The notes under the pieces were generated by a model. The model made no database searches. It worked only from the letters and a program-made list of their open reading frames with translations, and was not told the origin of the DNA. A stretch of 64,000 bases of DNA. Origin: Sinotaia quadrata. Lineage: Eukaryota; Mollusca; Gastropoda; Architaenioglossa; Viviparidae. Where the stretch lies: NCBI GenBank assembly GCA_028829895.1, contig CM054182.1:9847001-9911000 (forward strand). Direction: 5' to 3'. Shown in pieces: positions 1 through 11,867 of the stretch; position 1 is the first letter of the stretch; each line of letters begins with the position of its first letter. Both the position numbers and the translations under genes were made by a program.

Positions 1-171
1 TCACTATAACTGTCATTTACAAAGAAATATTTGCCATTTAAGTACATGAGAAAACTAACATGATTGTGATATAACTAAGTCACACAACTTTGTTTTTAAA
101 GCACATGTGGCAATTAATCCCATCGAACGAAAAGTTGTTTGTATACATCACAAAGGTATAGAAAACACTTT

Positions 172-361
172 GTTGTAGTCATATACAGAGACCAGTCTTA
201 CATTGCACACTACACCATATTCTTCTACAATTCTTGTTGTAGTCATATACAGAGACCAATCTTACACTGCACACTACACTATATTCTTCTACAATTCTGG
301 TTGTAGTCACAGAGATCAGTCTTACACTGCATACTATAACTATATTCTTCTACAATTCTGG
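172..361. repeat. Minisatellite, 64-bp unit, 3 copies
   Basis: Three consecutive copies start at 172, 236 and 300, each opening with GTTGTAGTCA and closing with TTCTACAATTCTG. The third copy lacks about 3 bp near its start. The short open frame across it is a by-product of the repeat. Confidence 0.95.
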
Positions 362-992
362 TTAGTAGTAATCAGATATAGTGGACGAACTTTCGTATTG
401 TAGTGCAGTACATTTCGCCTCAGAATTATAAATTACCTTTGAAATGAACTAAAGGATTTTTTTTTAAAAAGCAACGCAATTGCATGTTACTTTGCAGAGG
501 GATCATTTGAATTGTTACAGTATTTTCCTACCGGGCTTCAAACAGTCTTGGTAAGTTTTAGCCAGCTACGAAAGCAGATCTTCCACTTCAGCTACGAAAG
601 CTATTCTTCCCTTTTCACTGCAGCATAGTTCATCTTAGAGGTATAACTCATCTTACAAGTATAATATAAAGTAAGACTTCGAGTATAATACCATCGTCAC
701 AAATTGCTCAATCCCAGCTGTTCCTTGAATGAAGAAAAGTGTATGTCATGGTATAAATCAAATAAGAGAAGGGGGGAGAGGAGGAACGTGATAAGAATGA
801 AATATATAAATTAACTAGGACCACAACCTTGGGAATGTATCCACAGTGTTATTGCAAGTTTTTCCAACAACTGTTTCTTAATGCCACAAGACTGACAGCA
901 GAAATACTATATGGGCACACCTGGTAAATGATTTTGCATAGGTACTTTATTTCGGGCATATCTGAAACACTTTAGCTCTGTTTTCACGGTAG
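362..992. other. Unique AT-rich stretch, nothing recognised
   Basis: Contains a diverged pair of AGCTACGAAAGC-type segments near 560-600 and short A/T runs. I see no coding or RNA feature. Confidence 0.5.
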
Positions 993-1060
993 AATGTAAA
1001 GAGTGGTTGATTGAGTGTAGGGGGGCGCTTCCGGCTTTCGCGTAATGTAAAGAGTGGTTG
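993..1060 (-). mobile_element. Very short GC-rich insertion flanked by 17-bp direct repeats (copy 1)
   Basis: The 17-bp sequence AATGTAAAGAGTGGTTG occurs perfectly at 993-1009 and again at 1044-1060. Between them lie 34 bp that, on the minus strand, contain GCGAAAGCCGGAAGCGC followed by a C-run and TACACTCAAT. The same core occurs at 18.5, 18.95 and 56.7 kb. Perfect direct repeats on both sides of a shared insert are what a retrotransposition-type insertion leaves. This copy lacks about 9 bp of the core seen in copies 2 and 3. Family identity is unknown; it could be a truncated end of a longer LINE or SINE. Confidence 0.65.
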
Positions 1061-1138
1061 GTGAACTTCGTATTTAACCATACCGATATAGAGGCGCTGT
1101 TTAAAAGAAAAGTCACGTGGTTTAACTAGAACAAATAT

Positions 1139-1445
1139 TTAAATATATTTCTCAAACCCATCTTTCGCACGTTTCCGTTTCCGTCTCCTAAGAACAAACC
1201 GTCTTACATGCGTGGCACGCGTGAGGTTCGTCCTCCAAGTGAATCCCATCGGAAAAGCAGGCGCCACAAGCTGCCTCAATCCATCGCGTCTGTCACCGCT
1301 GGTATCTGGCAGTGAGACGGATGGCTGACTCTGCGGCCAGTTGATGCCTTTTCTGTCGCCCGCCACGTGACCGGGCTGCTGCATTGCCACCTACAATTAC
1401 CTCTGACGGACCTCTTGTCCTTGCCGCGCAAGCCGGGGCAATGTC
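1139..1445. other. CpG-rich patch without recognisable gene
   Basis: CpG dinucleotides are clearly denser than in the flanks (for example around 1205-1225, 1280-1300 and 1340-1440). The minus-strand 83-codon open frame here matches nothing I recognise and probably reflects fewer stop codons in GC-richer sequence. The patch could be an unmethylated regulatory region or an old insertion. Confidence 0.4.
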
Positions 1446-2279
1446 CATGAACACTGAGTAATTAAGTTAAATTCTCGTACGTGGAGGCTTCAGACAAAAG
1501 TAGCAAGGTCCTTCAGTAGTGTGACATTACACGTAAGATCTACATATTCTTATCGGAGTCCAAGTGCTTTTGATTATCAACTCTATGGAGGATAACTCTA
1601 AGTGGACAGCTGTTGCGGATAAGTGCTCCTTTCAATCCTGAGCAATTTTGTGCCCTGGATCAAGGAGTACAAACACACGAACGCACACACACACGCAACA
1701 CTCACACGCACGTTAGATGGAGAAAGATGAGGGAAGCGTGGAGCGGCATAGAGGAGATTAGGCCAGAAGCCTTTTCCTTCAGGACTAAGTCGGTTTGAAA
1801 GAAAGAGTTACAGAAGGGATGTTTATTCTGAAAACACGAGGAAAACTTATGTTTTGCGGGAACACAACTGCTCAGTCAGGAAAAATGAAACCCAGGCAAA
1901 TACGCCTAAAATACTAAACTTTCTTCGCAGATAATACAGAGACCTATTATATAAGACTTCTTGAAAACTAACTTAAGATTAGTTCGATCAGACTTTATTG
2001 ATCCTCAAACTATAAACTTTTATTCTAAACAGGCTAGTGTTTATTTGTTTTAGTAACTGATCTTTGGTGTCTATTTTCAGAGAACTCAGACTTGTCCCTC
2101 CTTAGGCCTCGCTCATACAGTATGTATATAAGTATAGTTTTGTCTAAACGTTAACTTTAACATTTATATAAGGTTGTTTTGCTTGTTTCATTGTAATTAA
2201 CGCGTCTTTGATGCAGAAATGCTCAGAAACTCTTATATATATATATATAGCACTTAGCACTTAGCACAAAAAGAACGAA
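1446..2279. other. Unique stretch with an impure CA tract
   Basis: Holds an impure ACAC/ACGC tract at about 1670-1712, a (TA)n run at about 2235-2250 and a small TTAGCAC duplication at 2250-2266. No gene is seen. Confidence 0.5.
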
Positions 2280-2488
2280 GTGAAGAGGACAAGATTCTGT
2301 TGTACGTGACAAAATGAATGTTCAGTTTTTGTCTTAGGTGACGATATGAATGTTTCGAGTTTGTGTCTTACGTTATGATATGAATAATTCGAGGTTGTGT
2401 CTTACAATTTAAAATTAAGGATCGGTTTGCTTTGACATATGTAATCATACAAGAGTTTAATCTTTTGTGAACAGTGAGCTCCGATGTT
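2280..2488. repeat. Degenerate TGTCTTAC-type repeats leading into the 53-bp array
   Basis: Segments resembling GTGTCTTACGTTATGATATG recur about every 50 bp with many differences. They are probably older, decayed units at the edge of the next array. Confidence 0.55.
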
Positions 2489-2788
2489 TGTCTTATGCAC
2501 AATGAAATATCTCAGGTGTCTTAAAAGGCTTCAGAGTTGTCTGTCTTACGCAAAATGAAATATCTCAGGTGTCTTAGAAGGCTTCAGAGTTGTCTGTTTA
2601 TCTGTCTTAGGCACAATGAAAGATCTCAGCTGTCTTAGAAGGCTACAGAGTTGTCTGTCTTAGGCACAATGAAAGATCTCATGTGTCTTAGAAGGCTTCA
2701 GAGTTGTCTGTCTTAGGCACAATGAAAGATCTCATGTGTCTTAGAAGGCTTCAGAGTTGTCTGTCTTATGCACAATGAAAGATCTCAG
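2489..2788. repeat. Minisatellite, 53-bp unit, about 5.6 copies
   Basis: Units begin with TGTCTTAKGCACAATGAAA at 2489, 2542, 2603, 2656, 2709 and 2762. The second unit carries an 8-bp insertion. Each unit contains GGCTTCAGAGTTGTC or a one-base variant. The units from 2656 onward are nearly identical, so that part expanded most recently. Confidence 0.95.
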
Positions 2789-3417
2789 TCCCGAAGCCGT
2801 CCCTCACAACGAGCTGAAAGATGTGTCTTACGAGGCAATTTGAAGGTCCCAATGATGTGTCATAAATGATGTAAAATGTTCAGAATTGCTCCGTATATGA
2901 CGCAGAGAATATCCAAAGACATTGCATAGGCAATGAACCAAAGCCCTAAATTTACGTCACACGGGACACATTATAAGTCTAAAATTAAGTATATATGATA
3001 AACTCTTGATTCCAAAGAGGTATCAGTTGCGATAACTTAAAGATTCAAATTTACCTCAAACTATATCATATCAAAGGCTCATCATGTGCCATACTAACGA
3101 AGTGGAAGATAAAGTGTTTCTTCTTAAGTGATGAAATGAAGTCTCCAAACATATTTTCATGCGTATCTCAATGACGATATGTCGTGCTTGATGAATGAAG
3201 TCGCAAAGTTGTCATGGAAAGAACAGGCAGAATTAAAGAACTAATTTATTCAACTCTGTTCAAATCATCTGAGGCTCAGAAACCCTCACACCCACAAAGG
3301 TTTAGCCAGACAAATATCAGTCCTGAATCCGTGCTCATATAAATGACACAATAATGAACGTTGTTGAAATGCCTCGATATTGCCTTTGTGTGAATGTAAT
3401 TGTCTTTATTTATTTGA

Positions 3418-3418
<1 letters not shown>
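2789..3418. other. Decayed array flank, otherwise unique
   Basis: A few further GTGTCTTACG and GTGTCATAAATG pieces up to about 2880 look like eroded units of the preceding array. Beyond that nothing is recognised. Confidence 0.45.

Positions 3419-3471
<53 letters not shown>
3419..3471. repeat. (TG)n microsatellite
   Basis: An uninterrupted TG tract of about 52 bp, followed by a GT-rich flank to about 3520. Confidence 0.98.
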
Positions 3472-3474
<3 letters not shown>

Positions 3475-5557
3475 TGTTGTGGCTGTGTGCGTGAGTGCAG
3501 TGCAGTGCGGTGTGGTATGAAACACTTAGATGCGAAACAAGCAAATATCCCTTTACCAGCAAAGGACTATATATATACTAGCTAATCTTTACTGAGGAAT
3601 TTTTATTAAATGTACTTTATGATTATATAAAACATTTTCCAGCGAAAATAATTTTTCTTGTTGTTAATTGCTTTTAGGTGTTTGTCTTTCTTTCCTAATA
3701 AACCACTCTTGCACGGGGACTGAAAGTTTTACATGCAAAACTAACCCGCTAGCTTCTATTAAAGCATGTGGGGCATAAAGTCCGAGCACTTCTGAGTTGA
3801 TGACGTAATTTTCTGACCATGAATGGACATGGAAGGCAGCAGACCAGATTAGACTAGATTCGATTGAATTGGGGCAAATATTGTGCAATAAAAAACATTG
3901 TTAAAACATCATGAACGATGATTATTTATGTCCTTCTATCACCGGATCTAACAGTGTTGACATATATAAATATGGATTAATATATCTGATTACTATAAAC
4001 AGGAATGACTGTTTAATCTTCTATATTCTGTATTTCCGAAAGTATAAATAATAAATATAATGAAAGAATTATTTGTAATCTTTCTACACTGATGCATTGC
4101 CGATTACTTCAAACAACTTGTGTTGTTGAAAAACTTTAAGTAAATACCCAAGTTACTGTAAGGAATTTTTAAACATTAACACATTTTTCAATTTTTGTAA
4201 TAAGGATAAATATGGACGTGTGATGATGTGTACTTACATATTTAAATCAAATGTCATGCCTTGATAATGGAAATTAAGACCCCTGTTTTTCACCAATAAT
4301 GTCTAAGTCGTAATAGACATTTATTTTTCATGAATGTTTTTTTTTTTCAGAGTGGAAACTAAATAATTTTCTTGGACATTATGATCCATGTCAACTGCGA
4401 ATGATTAGTCTGGAAACTTGAAGTTATCAAAATTTAGACAACTTGAAATTGGTTCCTGAATTCGTTACCGATAAAGGCGATTTCTTTTTGTATGTTGTGA
4501 GACTGAAAAATATTTTGCTTCTACTTGTGGTTCATTTTGCTTTGAAGAAGATTTTAGGGGACAGAACTCGCAGAAGTGAAGTCAAAATGTTTTACTCAAC
4601 TCTCTCTCTTTAAATAACAAATATGTACATAATGTTCAGGTATTAGATAGTATATCTTGTTATCGTTGTCTTAATTAAACATAATCATGGTCACTGTGAG
4701 ATAGTTTCATAAACTGACCATCTTGGTGAAATAAATAGAATTATGTAATATTTAATAAGCAGAATTATTAAAGCTTAATAGAAAAAGTTCTGAGAATCAG
4801 CCCTGCTTGTTATTTCAAGAGTGACTCTCATTGCCAGTTGCATATTTAATTAAATGTCAAACTGAATGTGTCTACTTAAGCTTCAATAAAGATGTGTGAT
4901 TATTTCAGCCGACGAGTGCAGGTTTGGGATTTTTCTGTTTCCTGAATCCTTGAAACTAACCAAACCATTGATGACAGTTGTGGGGAGTGTACTCTCAAAT
5001 AGTATCAGTACCTTAAGCATGTTAATGGGCAGTGTAGTCTATATATTCTGTGTCTTTCGAATCACTATTCCACCTGTGTTTTTGGCGATTCAACCACAAG
5101 TATACATATTAAATACATGCATAAGTTTAAATAAATAATTGATTTTCTTCATCCCTTTGTGGATATTGTTTAGTGAGATTGATTATACACATATTTGGGG
5201 GTTTTAGTGTCCAGAGAAAAAGATAAATTCCTCAAATTACACATAACATAGTTCTTATATTTGTAAAACGCTAGAAGAAGAATTATGAATCTCTCACACA
5301 ATGTCCATCTCTTCTTCACCAGTTAGACGATCGTAACATGAGAATCTTGCCACACGTGGGGGCAGGGAGAACATTGTAGTTATATACTGTTCATACCTGA
5401 GTGACATAAAAGTCTTTGTCAGTGGGTTTTGCCATTATTATTTGTTTTATTGTTTCAAATAATGACGTCAATACCATAGTGTCCCGTAATCGGCTTGCTG
5501 TTACCGAGGATCTTTGTGCCCGCAAGCACTCAATTATTATTAAAAAGTCCAGTTATG
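3472..5557. other. 2-kb AT-rich unique stretch, nothing recognised
   Basis: All open frames are short (80 codons or fewer) and unrecognisable. One TGACGTCA palindrome lies at 5463-5470. No repeat larger than a few short A/T runs is visible. Confidence 0.5.
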
Positions 5558-5865
5558 TTTTAAGAACGGTGGCCTGGATTTTTTTTTTTTTTAATCACTG
5601 CTCAGGAGATGTGTGTACACTAATTTAGGAACGTTTTAAGAACGGTGGTCTGTTTTCCAATCTAATGTGTGCACTAATTTAAAAACGTAATCCTGCTTTC
5701 TTGTCACTGCTCTGGAAATGACGTATATACACGAATCCAAGTACTTTTTTAAAGACCTGTTGTATCACAACTGCTCTAGAAGTATACATACACGTATCCA
5801 AGAACATTTTACGAACAGAGACCTGTTTTATAACATCTGTTCTGTAGAAGTGTATATCCATAGTT
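5558..5865. repeat. Degenerate minisatellite, unit about 60-70 bp
   Basis: Landmarks AAGAACGGTGG, CACTGCTC and GTGTACACTAATTT recur four to five times with heavy divergence, with more distant versions such as GTATACATACACGTATCCAAG. An internal T-run lies at about 5580-5592. Confidence 0.6.
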
Positions 5866-5923
5866 GAAAAAAAAAAAGGAGACCAGGCCTTCTTCTACTT
5901 CTAAACGCTGTACACATGCAAAA

Positions 5924-5946
5924 ATGAATGAATGAATGAATGAATA
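5924..5946. repeat. (AATG)n microsatellite
   Basis: About five and a half tandem AATG units. Confidence 0.95.
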
Positions 5947-6330
5947 CAAAAATAAATCCAAGAGCATTTAAAAGGTTAACAAATGTCTAACAACTTGCAT
6001 ATTGTCGTAATAAAAATAAAATGTGTAGTGAGGTGCATGAATAAATGTCTAAAATTCAGAGAACGTTAAAGAGACTAAATTAGTTGTTGGTTTGCTTTTG
6101 CTGTTATAATGTTTTGTTGCGCACACTATTTTACATATACGCACATGCACTTAATAATTGCTAGCATTGCTTTACAGACATTAACGTTTTCTAATTCCTA
6201 ATATCATGATGCAATATCATCTAATTCCAATTCGTCCAAATACTAACGTGTTTTTTTTCAACTGTCATTAAAAAGATATAGCCATTTACTTTATCAAAAC
6301 GAGACATTTGTAATCGCCCGTTGTCAGCAT
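5947..6330. other. Unique AT-rich stretch
   Basis: Contains a small local duplication around TCTAATTCC at 6190-6225. Nothing else is recognised. Confidence 0.45.
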
Positions 6331-6660
6331 ATACATTATCACACTACTGTTTTCTATCATCTAATGTGCAAACTTCTACTTTATCACACTACTGTTTTCT
6401 ATCATCTAATGTACAAACATCTACTTTATCACACTGCTGTTTTCTATCATCTAATGTACAAACATCTACTTTATCACACTGCTGTTTTCTATCATCTAAT
6501 GTACAAACATCTACTTTATCACACTACTGTTTTCTATCATCTAATGTGCAACCACCTACATTATTACGTTAACACTTTCTATCATTCTAAGTAAGCATCT
6601 ACTTTATCACACTATCGTTTTCTGTCACCCAATGGGTAACATCTATGTTATCAAACCAAC
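6331..6660. repeat. Minisatellite, 45-bp unit, 5 good copies plus decayed tail
   Basis: TTATCACACTRCTGTTTTCT starts units at 6336, 6381, 6426, 6471 and 6516. Degenerate versions continue to about 6660. Because 45 is a multiple of three, two overlapping plus-strand frames stay open and give 15-residue peptide repeats. I treat these as by-products. Confidence 0.93.
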
Positions 6661-7152
6661 GTTTTCTGTCCTCTTGCTGTAAAAAAAAATGCAGTAATCT
6701 ATCAGTAATCCCAAAAGTTTTGATGACATGTTCTTATATATCAAAAGTAAAAACGTTTTGATGACATTTTCTTATAAGAATAAACACAGTCAGTTTTCTT
6801 GATATATATGCTTGATGTACAAACACATTTATATACGTATCAGAAATGTATTTTAATCTAGGGACTTTTTAAACATGGAAACAAACGGATCAAGAATGTA
6901 TCCACTGATGGAAAATTACAAATCCTTCGATGTTTTACAAACGGAAATATATGTTTGTCTCGTAGTACACACATGTTCTAGTACATTTGAGAAAGAGATT
7001 TTTTCGTAGTGCACGCGTTCTTAGTCCTAATGCACACTTTGCAACAGAACTGGTTTCTAGTCACACAACACGTAGCCAAGCTATGTAGAGATTAAGCATG
7101 TAGTCCCGTAGCAATGGAGTTTACGTTCGTGGTTATAAACCTCTTATAAACC
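6661..7152. other. Unique stretch with a small local duplication
   Basis: GTTTTGATGACATGTTCTTAT near 6717 recurs as a close variant near 6755. No gene is recognised. Confidence 0.45.
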
Positions 7153-7540
7153 TCACTCAACTAGACTTACCGCCATCGACGTACAAACCGTTCTCATGCA
7201 AATCAGGTCGCGCATGCTCTCGTCACGCAAAACATTCTCCCCACACCACCACCACCCGCACTTCCAAGCCCCAGGAGGATTTGAGGCCTGTCGCCCCTCC
7301 CTGCTGCCCTCGGGTACCTCCCAGCTAGCAATTTCACGTCTCCTACCGGCAATTATCCCTCTTCTGTCACGACACGCCCTAAGAGCCACGCCTCTTTTCG
7401 ACCTTTCCTCCGTTAAGTCCGTGACTTTCTTCCCGAAGGCGAGTCGTCTCCCTTGTGCACCATCCTTCTCCTCATCTTCAGTTACTTGCCGCAGACACAG
7501 CCCAGAGGGCAAAAAGCTAGGCCTGGCTGTCAGGTAGAGA
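7153..7540. other. GC-richer patch open on both strands
   Basis: Open frames of 113 codons (plus, 7196-7537) and 119 codons (minus, 7153-7512) overlap almost completely. Neither shows a domain, signal peptide or motif I recognise. Both being open over the same bases points to low stop-codon density in GC-rich DNA. The patch could be a regulatory CpG cluster or an exon-containing segment, but I cannot support a gene. Confidence 0.35.
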
Positions 7541-8220
7541 GAAATCGCGCTTCACTTTTCTTCATAGGACCTGCCTAGAGTTCTTGTAACTGGAAAGTTA
7601 TTATTAAAGGGCTTTTACAACGCCCAGACAGGCCAGACTGACGTGTATATTTCTAACGAAGCTTTGGGTGTTGGTGGATTACTTTAGGAATTTCTGTACG
7701 TTTGCCTCTACTCTGTGATAATGTACTGTTTTATCTTCACCTTCGTTACTATTCTCATTTGTTTCAATCTTGGAAATAGCGCATAGGACGAATGATTATA
7801 TTGCCAGTCTGTTTGCTATGTTGACATTCTGTGGTTTCTGAGGACAACCTAGAAAAATAGTTCGTTATTCAAGACCAGGGTGTGCCTTGGTCTGTATAAG
7901 TTCTCGTCAAGTGTAGCACACTTCAAAATTTACAAAGCTGCTACACAAGCATAGACATATAGAGAGACCGAGAGTTGATGATAAAGAATATGATTTAGGT
8001 ATATTCTATGCATATTAGACCGATCAAGCAGTAAGAGGCATATAGTAAGCACTAATACAAATTTACAAAAATCCCCTTAAGTGCGAATAGCAAGCCTATT
8101 CGTTAGGTGGGCAGTTTGGGAAAAGGTAGCTTTTGACTTACTAACACTAGACATGTAAAATACACTATGCTTGTGTAGACAGGAACTGGGATTCCTCGTG
8201 AAAGTCAGTACACACCCACC
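7541..8220. other. Unique stretch, nothing recognised
   Basis: No open frame of note, no tandem structure and no RNA signature. Confidence 0.45.
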
Positions 8221-8330
8221 CCTTCTCGTTTCTTTCTCTCTCTCTCTCTCTTTTTAAACCCTTCCAACCCTACCCGCTCCTTCCCTCATCAACTCCTCCC
8301 GCATTCAAACCTCCATCCCACCCCACCCTC
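8221..8330. repeat. Pyrimidine-rich (CT) tract
   Basis: A (TC)n core at 8236-8252 sits in about 100 bp made mostly of C and T on the plus strand (CCTTCC, CCCACCCC). Confidence 0.8.
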
Positions 8331-8565
8331 TCGAGAAGCACGGCGTAATGACAGAGGAGCCAGGACTGGGCGGACTGGCGTGAGAGCTGTTTGCGCGCCC
8401 GCGGCGGCCTAATCATCAGACTTCATCGCGTTTTCGCGAAACCCGAGAGCTCGGCATCTGCGGCCACCGGATAAACGCTAGCGCCTGACTCCGAATTCGA
8501 TCCACGGCCCAGCTCTGAAGAAAACGTGCAATCAGTTGCTTTCTGTCGACATGGTGCGGCGCTGC
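8331..8565. promoter_or_regulatory. Short CpG island-like segment
   Basis: I count about 25 CpG dinucleotides in roughly 225 bp, with runs such as GCGCGCCCGCGGCGG and TCGCGTTTTCGCG. This is far denser than the flanks. It directly follows a pyrimidine tract, an arrangement common upstream of animal housekeeping promoters. I cannot see a TATA box or a downstream first exon, so promoter function is inference. It could instead be a GC-rich insertion. Confidence 0.35.
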
Positions 8566-9019
8566 AAGCCAATATGAACATCCAAGATTACGTTCGATAA
8601 CGCTAGCTTACTTGCCGACCGTAGTTTTCCTTTTATCTGTACCCAGTAAAGTTTGTCTGCGTTTACGAGATGGCGGGAAAGAACTCATAAGTATTTGCTC
8701 GTGTTTTTTGCAAATCTGACGGTGTGTGTACGTGTGGGTGGGTGGGGAGGGGGAGGGATGGAGAGAAGAAGAAAAAAGGTGCAAGGAGACTTACTCTAGC
8801 CAACAATACCGAAGTGTCTCGTTTCACGTTCGAAAGTGCTGCGTGGTAATAGATTTAAACGGTGCTCAGATGTCTGAAATTAACCTAGGTTGTTGGTGGG
8901 CTTTTTTGTTGTTGTTTGGTTTCGTTTCCGCTGAAATCCAAAGGTCGCTGCACTTGGACAAGTATCTTCTTGTCTAGAACCGAGAGATATTTAATTAGTT
9001 ATCATCTGTTTTGCAGAAC

Positions 9020-9021
<2 letters not shown>
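8566..9021. other. Unique stretch with a G/A-rich interval
   Basis: A purine-rich interval (GTGGGTGGGTGGGGAGGGGG type) lies at 8730-8785. No gene is recognised. Confidence 0.45.

Positions 9022-9081
<60 letters not shown>
9022..9081. repeat. (AC)n microsatellite
   Basis: About 30 uninterrupted AC units. Confidence 0.98.
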
Positions 9082-9085
<4 letters not shown>

Positions 9086-10019
9086 TCAAATGAAGCACAA
9101 TTGCTATAAAAATGACGCTCGTGCATATTGTCGTATAGCAAGGGAGGTTACTCTTCAGCCTTCGATGATTTTTCAATGACTGCAAGCTTGGGCCTGTGAA
9201 TGAACTGTCTGTATATATATTTTCTTTCTCTCTTACCCTTCCTTACTCGTTATGGGCGGGGTGGTGGTAGAAATTTTTAGGACTGTGTAGTGGGGAGGGG
9301 GGTGAGAGTGCGACTAAAGCAATCGTCCTGTGTCAAGGCCGTACAAAGTCTATCTCCAGTTTTCAGTCCCGATGGAACTCAGTGACCCTTGAAAGTAGCC
9401 ACTTCCGGGGCTGTCTGCTTTCTGCATAGCTGACTTTATCGGCTGTCGGCTCTCCCTTTTCTCCTACACTACCCCCACGACTTAGCAAGATAGTGAGCGC
9501 CAGGCAATGAGTTCGGTGGGTGTTCTTTTTTAGTTCTAGTAGGAGGCTGTGTTGCTGTCTGAATAATTTACTCCAAGTAGAATCAATCATTCGCTCTAAA
9601 AGAACACAAAAGTAAAATAAAACACTACTATTATTATAAAGATGTTCCACTCTGAAATCACATTATACTTGTTTCCTGTTTTTATTTTGCTAAATGCAAA
9701 ATGACTATTATATCCATTTCGAAAGCATTACTAAAGCAGTTAGTGTGCGTACAGGTTACATTAATGGTAACTAAGTTATGATTAGTTCTGAAAATTCTTA
9801 CAACTGTTTCCATTCAGTACTCACAACTAGTATCATGTTACATTCAAATTACAAAACAATAACTTTACAGTATTTATCAGTCGCAAATTGCGTCCATTTC
9901 AGCAAACTGTTGTTTCACAATCATTCCAAGTGCTATTGCAGTCAATACATCAAACTTGTTTTTTATGTAAACCAAGTAATACTGCAGTCACTATAAAAAA
10001 ATTGTAGTTTTTTATGTAA
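9082..10019. other. Unique stretch before R1 copy A
   Basis: G-rich run at 9245-9305 and AT-rich sequence beyond 9640. No open frame of more than 95 codons and no recognisable product. Confidence 0.45.
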
Positions 10020-11312
10020 CACTAACGCAACCTAGTTAATGGTTATTATTATTAATTAATTAATTAAATCCACCACAACTAATTACATTTAAGGACAATC
10101 TTAATTTATGCTATTAATAATTCTCCAGAAGACACCACTTGTCTCTCTCATTTGGCGGATATGCGGGCGCTGTAAACGTTTTCTCTCTTCCACAACATTA
10201 AAGAAACATTTACTGTCACAATATTTCCGTCCATGGAAAACTTCTTACTAAAAGAAAAGACAAATCGATCTCTTAGGGATCGCCTAATGCTTTCACACAT
10301 ATGGTTATCAATATGTGCAAGAAGGTCAATAATCAAATATATAAAATAAGAATATAATTAAAGATCATTGACATTTACATCACTTCACAATAATGTTCAG
10401 TTAACATTGGACAATTGTTCACTTTATCCTAGCATAGACATAAGCAGTCAATTAACATAAATACATAATCAAGTTTATGGCTATGATTACTGAAATGAGA
10501 GTTCAGAGAAATAATTAAAGTCAAAGTATATAACCTTTTCAAAGATGGCAGCTGGCACTGGCACATGTTTCATAATCAAGCGGTTTGCAACAAGTCACTG
10601 CCTTTCATATTTAGGCAAATTCCATGTGTCCCTTCTAGAGGCACATTACACAACAGTTTCAGAATCTTTTATGTGCTCTCCGAGTACACTGTATCGAATT
10701 GTCCTGAATTTCACATGCACTATCAAGCTCTGGGAATGTTTTATCAACACACCACAAGAAAGTTTCAAAATACTTCCTGAATTCTCCAGACCAAACTCAA
10801 GCCACAATTTCCACCATAATGGCACTCAGACAGAATTCACAGGAATCAACTTACAGCAACATGTTTTACTGATAAGTTGTCATCAATGCGGAATGCACAC
10901 ACCAACATATTCAAGTAGAGTACAGTAGTCACTGTACCACAATCAAAAAAGCTTACTCTGCTCTTGAACTAAAAATTGCGTGTACGACTAGACTCTAGTT
11001 ATGTTCAAATTCAAAGTGAATAAACTAGAGTACTGCTTCAACAAAGAAATTTTCGGTCCATCTCCATTGGATGAAATTGAAACAAGTGTGAGACTATTCG
11101 TCAGAAAAAAAACTACTCATCCATTTGGAACTGGTTTGGATTGCATCAGCAATTTTCTAGCATATTCTCAACTCGAATTGTTTACTCCATCTCTGACACT
11201 TACAAAAATACCATCATAAGTAGTGCCCAAGGCCAGGTTACTTTAGCAATTTAACAATTTATTATAAGACTTAAGTCTAGAAATATGGATTGGCAAATTT
11301 ACTCCACCACAA
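10020..11312 (+). mobile_element. Dispersed repeat family R1, copy A
   Basis: The left part (about 10025-10345) matches copies B and D: GGCGGATAT, then GTAAACGTTTTC, TCCACAACAT, TGGAAAACTTCTTACTAA and AAGGTCAAT in the same order. The right end (about 11180-11312) matches the end of copy C: ACAAAAATACCATCATAAG, TTTAGCAATTTA and GGCAAATTTACTC. The middle is too diverged for me to align by eye. The 127-codon frame at 10545-10928 lies inside and is unrecognisable. With no enzyme-coding frame, it behaves like a non-autonomous transposable element. Class and ends are undetermined. Confidence 0.6.
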
Positions 11313-11867
11313 CATGTATTCCAAGTAATACTACAGTCATTACACCAAAACATATCACTGCATTCAGTTTTAAATAATAAGTAATTACTAAGACTGGCTT
11401 CCTGCTTTGCTGTGTGTACGTGTATTTTGTGTGTACGTGTATGTGTGTGTGCCAGTGTGTGGCGGGGTCAGTAATTGCATAATCTTGAGTAAACAGTATT
11501 ATAATAAGTCATATTTTACTCATAAAATTCTTTTTAAAAAATTGAATATTGATAGGAATATGGATTGAAAGAAATGAACACATTCAAAATAATGAAATGT
11601 TTCGATACATGAAAGTGAAACAGAAAATTAGGAAAGAAAAATAAGTAACTAGAGTTTGAAAGAAGAAACATGTTTGGTCACAGAATGAGGCAGGAAAGCA
11701 TTTTGGAAACAGAAATAATGGATAAAGTGTTGGTATATAAAAGTCAAAAAGACGAAAGCAAGACAACACAAAAAAGACGAAGAAAAAAGACAACAGAGAA
11801 GTTCAAAATGAAGACAAGAGACTAAAAGACGAGAATAAAATACAAGGAACGAAAGAACGCAAACAAA
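11313..11867. other. GT-rich spot and A-rich, T-poor plus strand
   Basis: A GTGTGTACGTGTATGTGTGT tract lies at about 11410-11460. From about 11600 the plus strand becomes rich in A and G and poor in T and C, continuing through the next array. The minus-strand open frames here are T-rich artefacts. Confidence 0.5.

Noticed and set aside
172..361. CRISPR-like array
   Set aside because: Units are contiguous 64-bp copies without unique spacers. The same holds for all other arrays in the window.
7153..7537. Overlapping 119- and 113-codon frames as a gene
   Set aside because: Both strands are open over the same bases, with no motif and a low-complexity His/Pro run. Base composition explains it.
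9022..9081. Cys-Val / Thr-His repeat open frames at CA/GT tracts (also at 36.7, 50.7 and 59.9 kb)
   Set aside because: Dinucleotide repeats are trivially open in several frames. Not genes.
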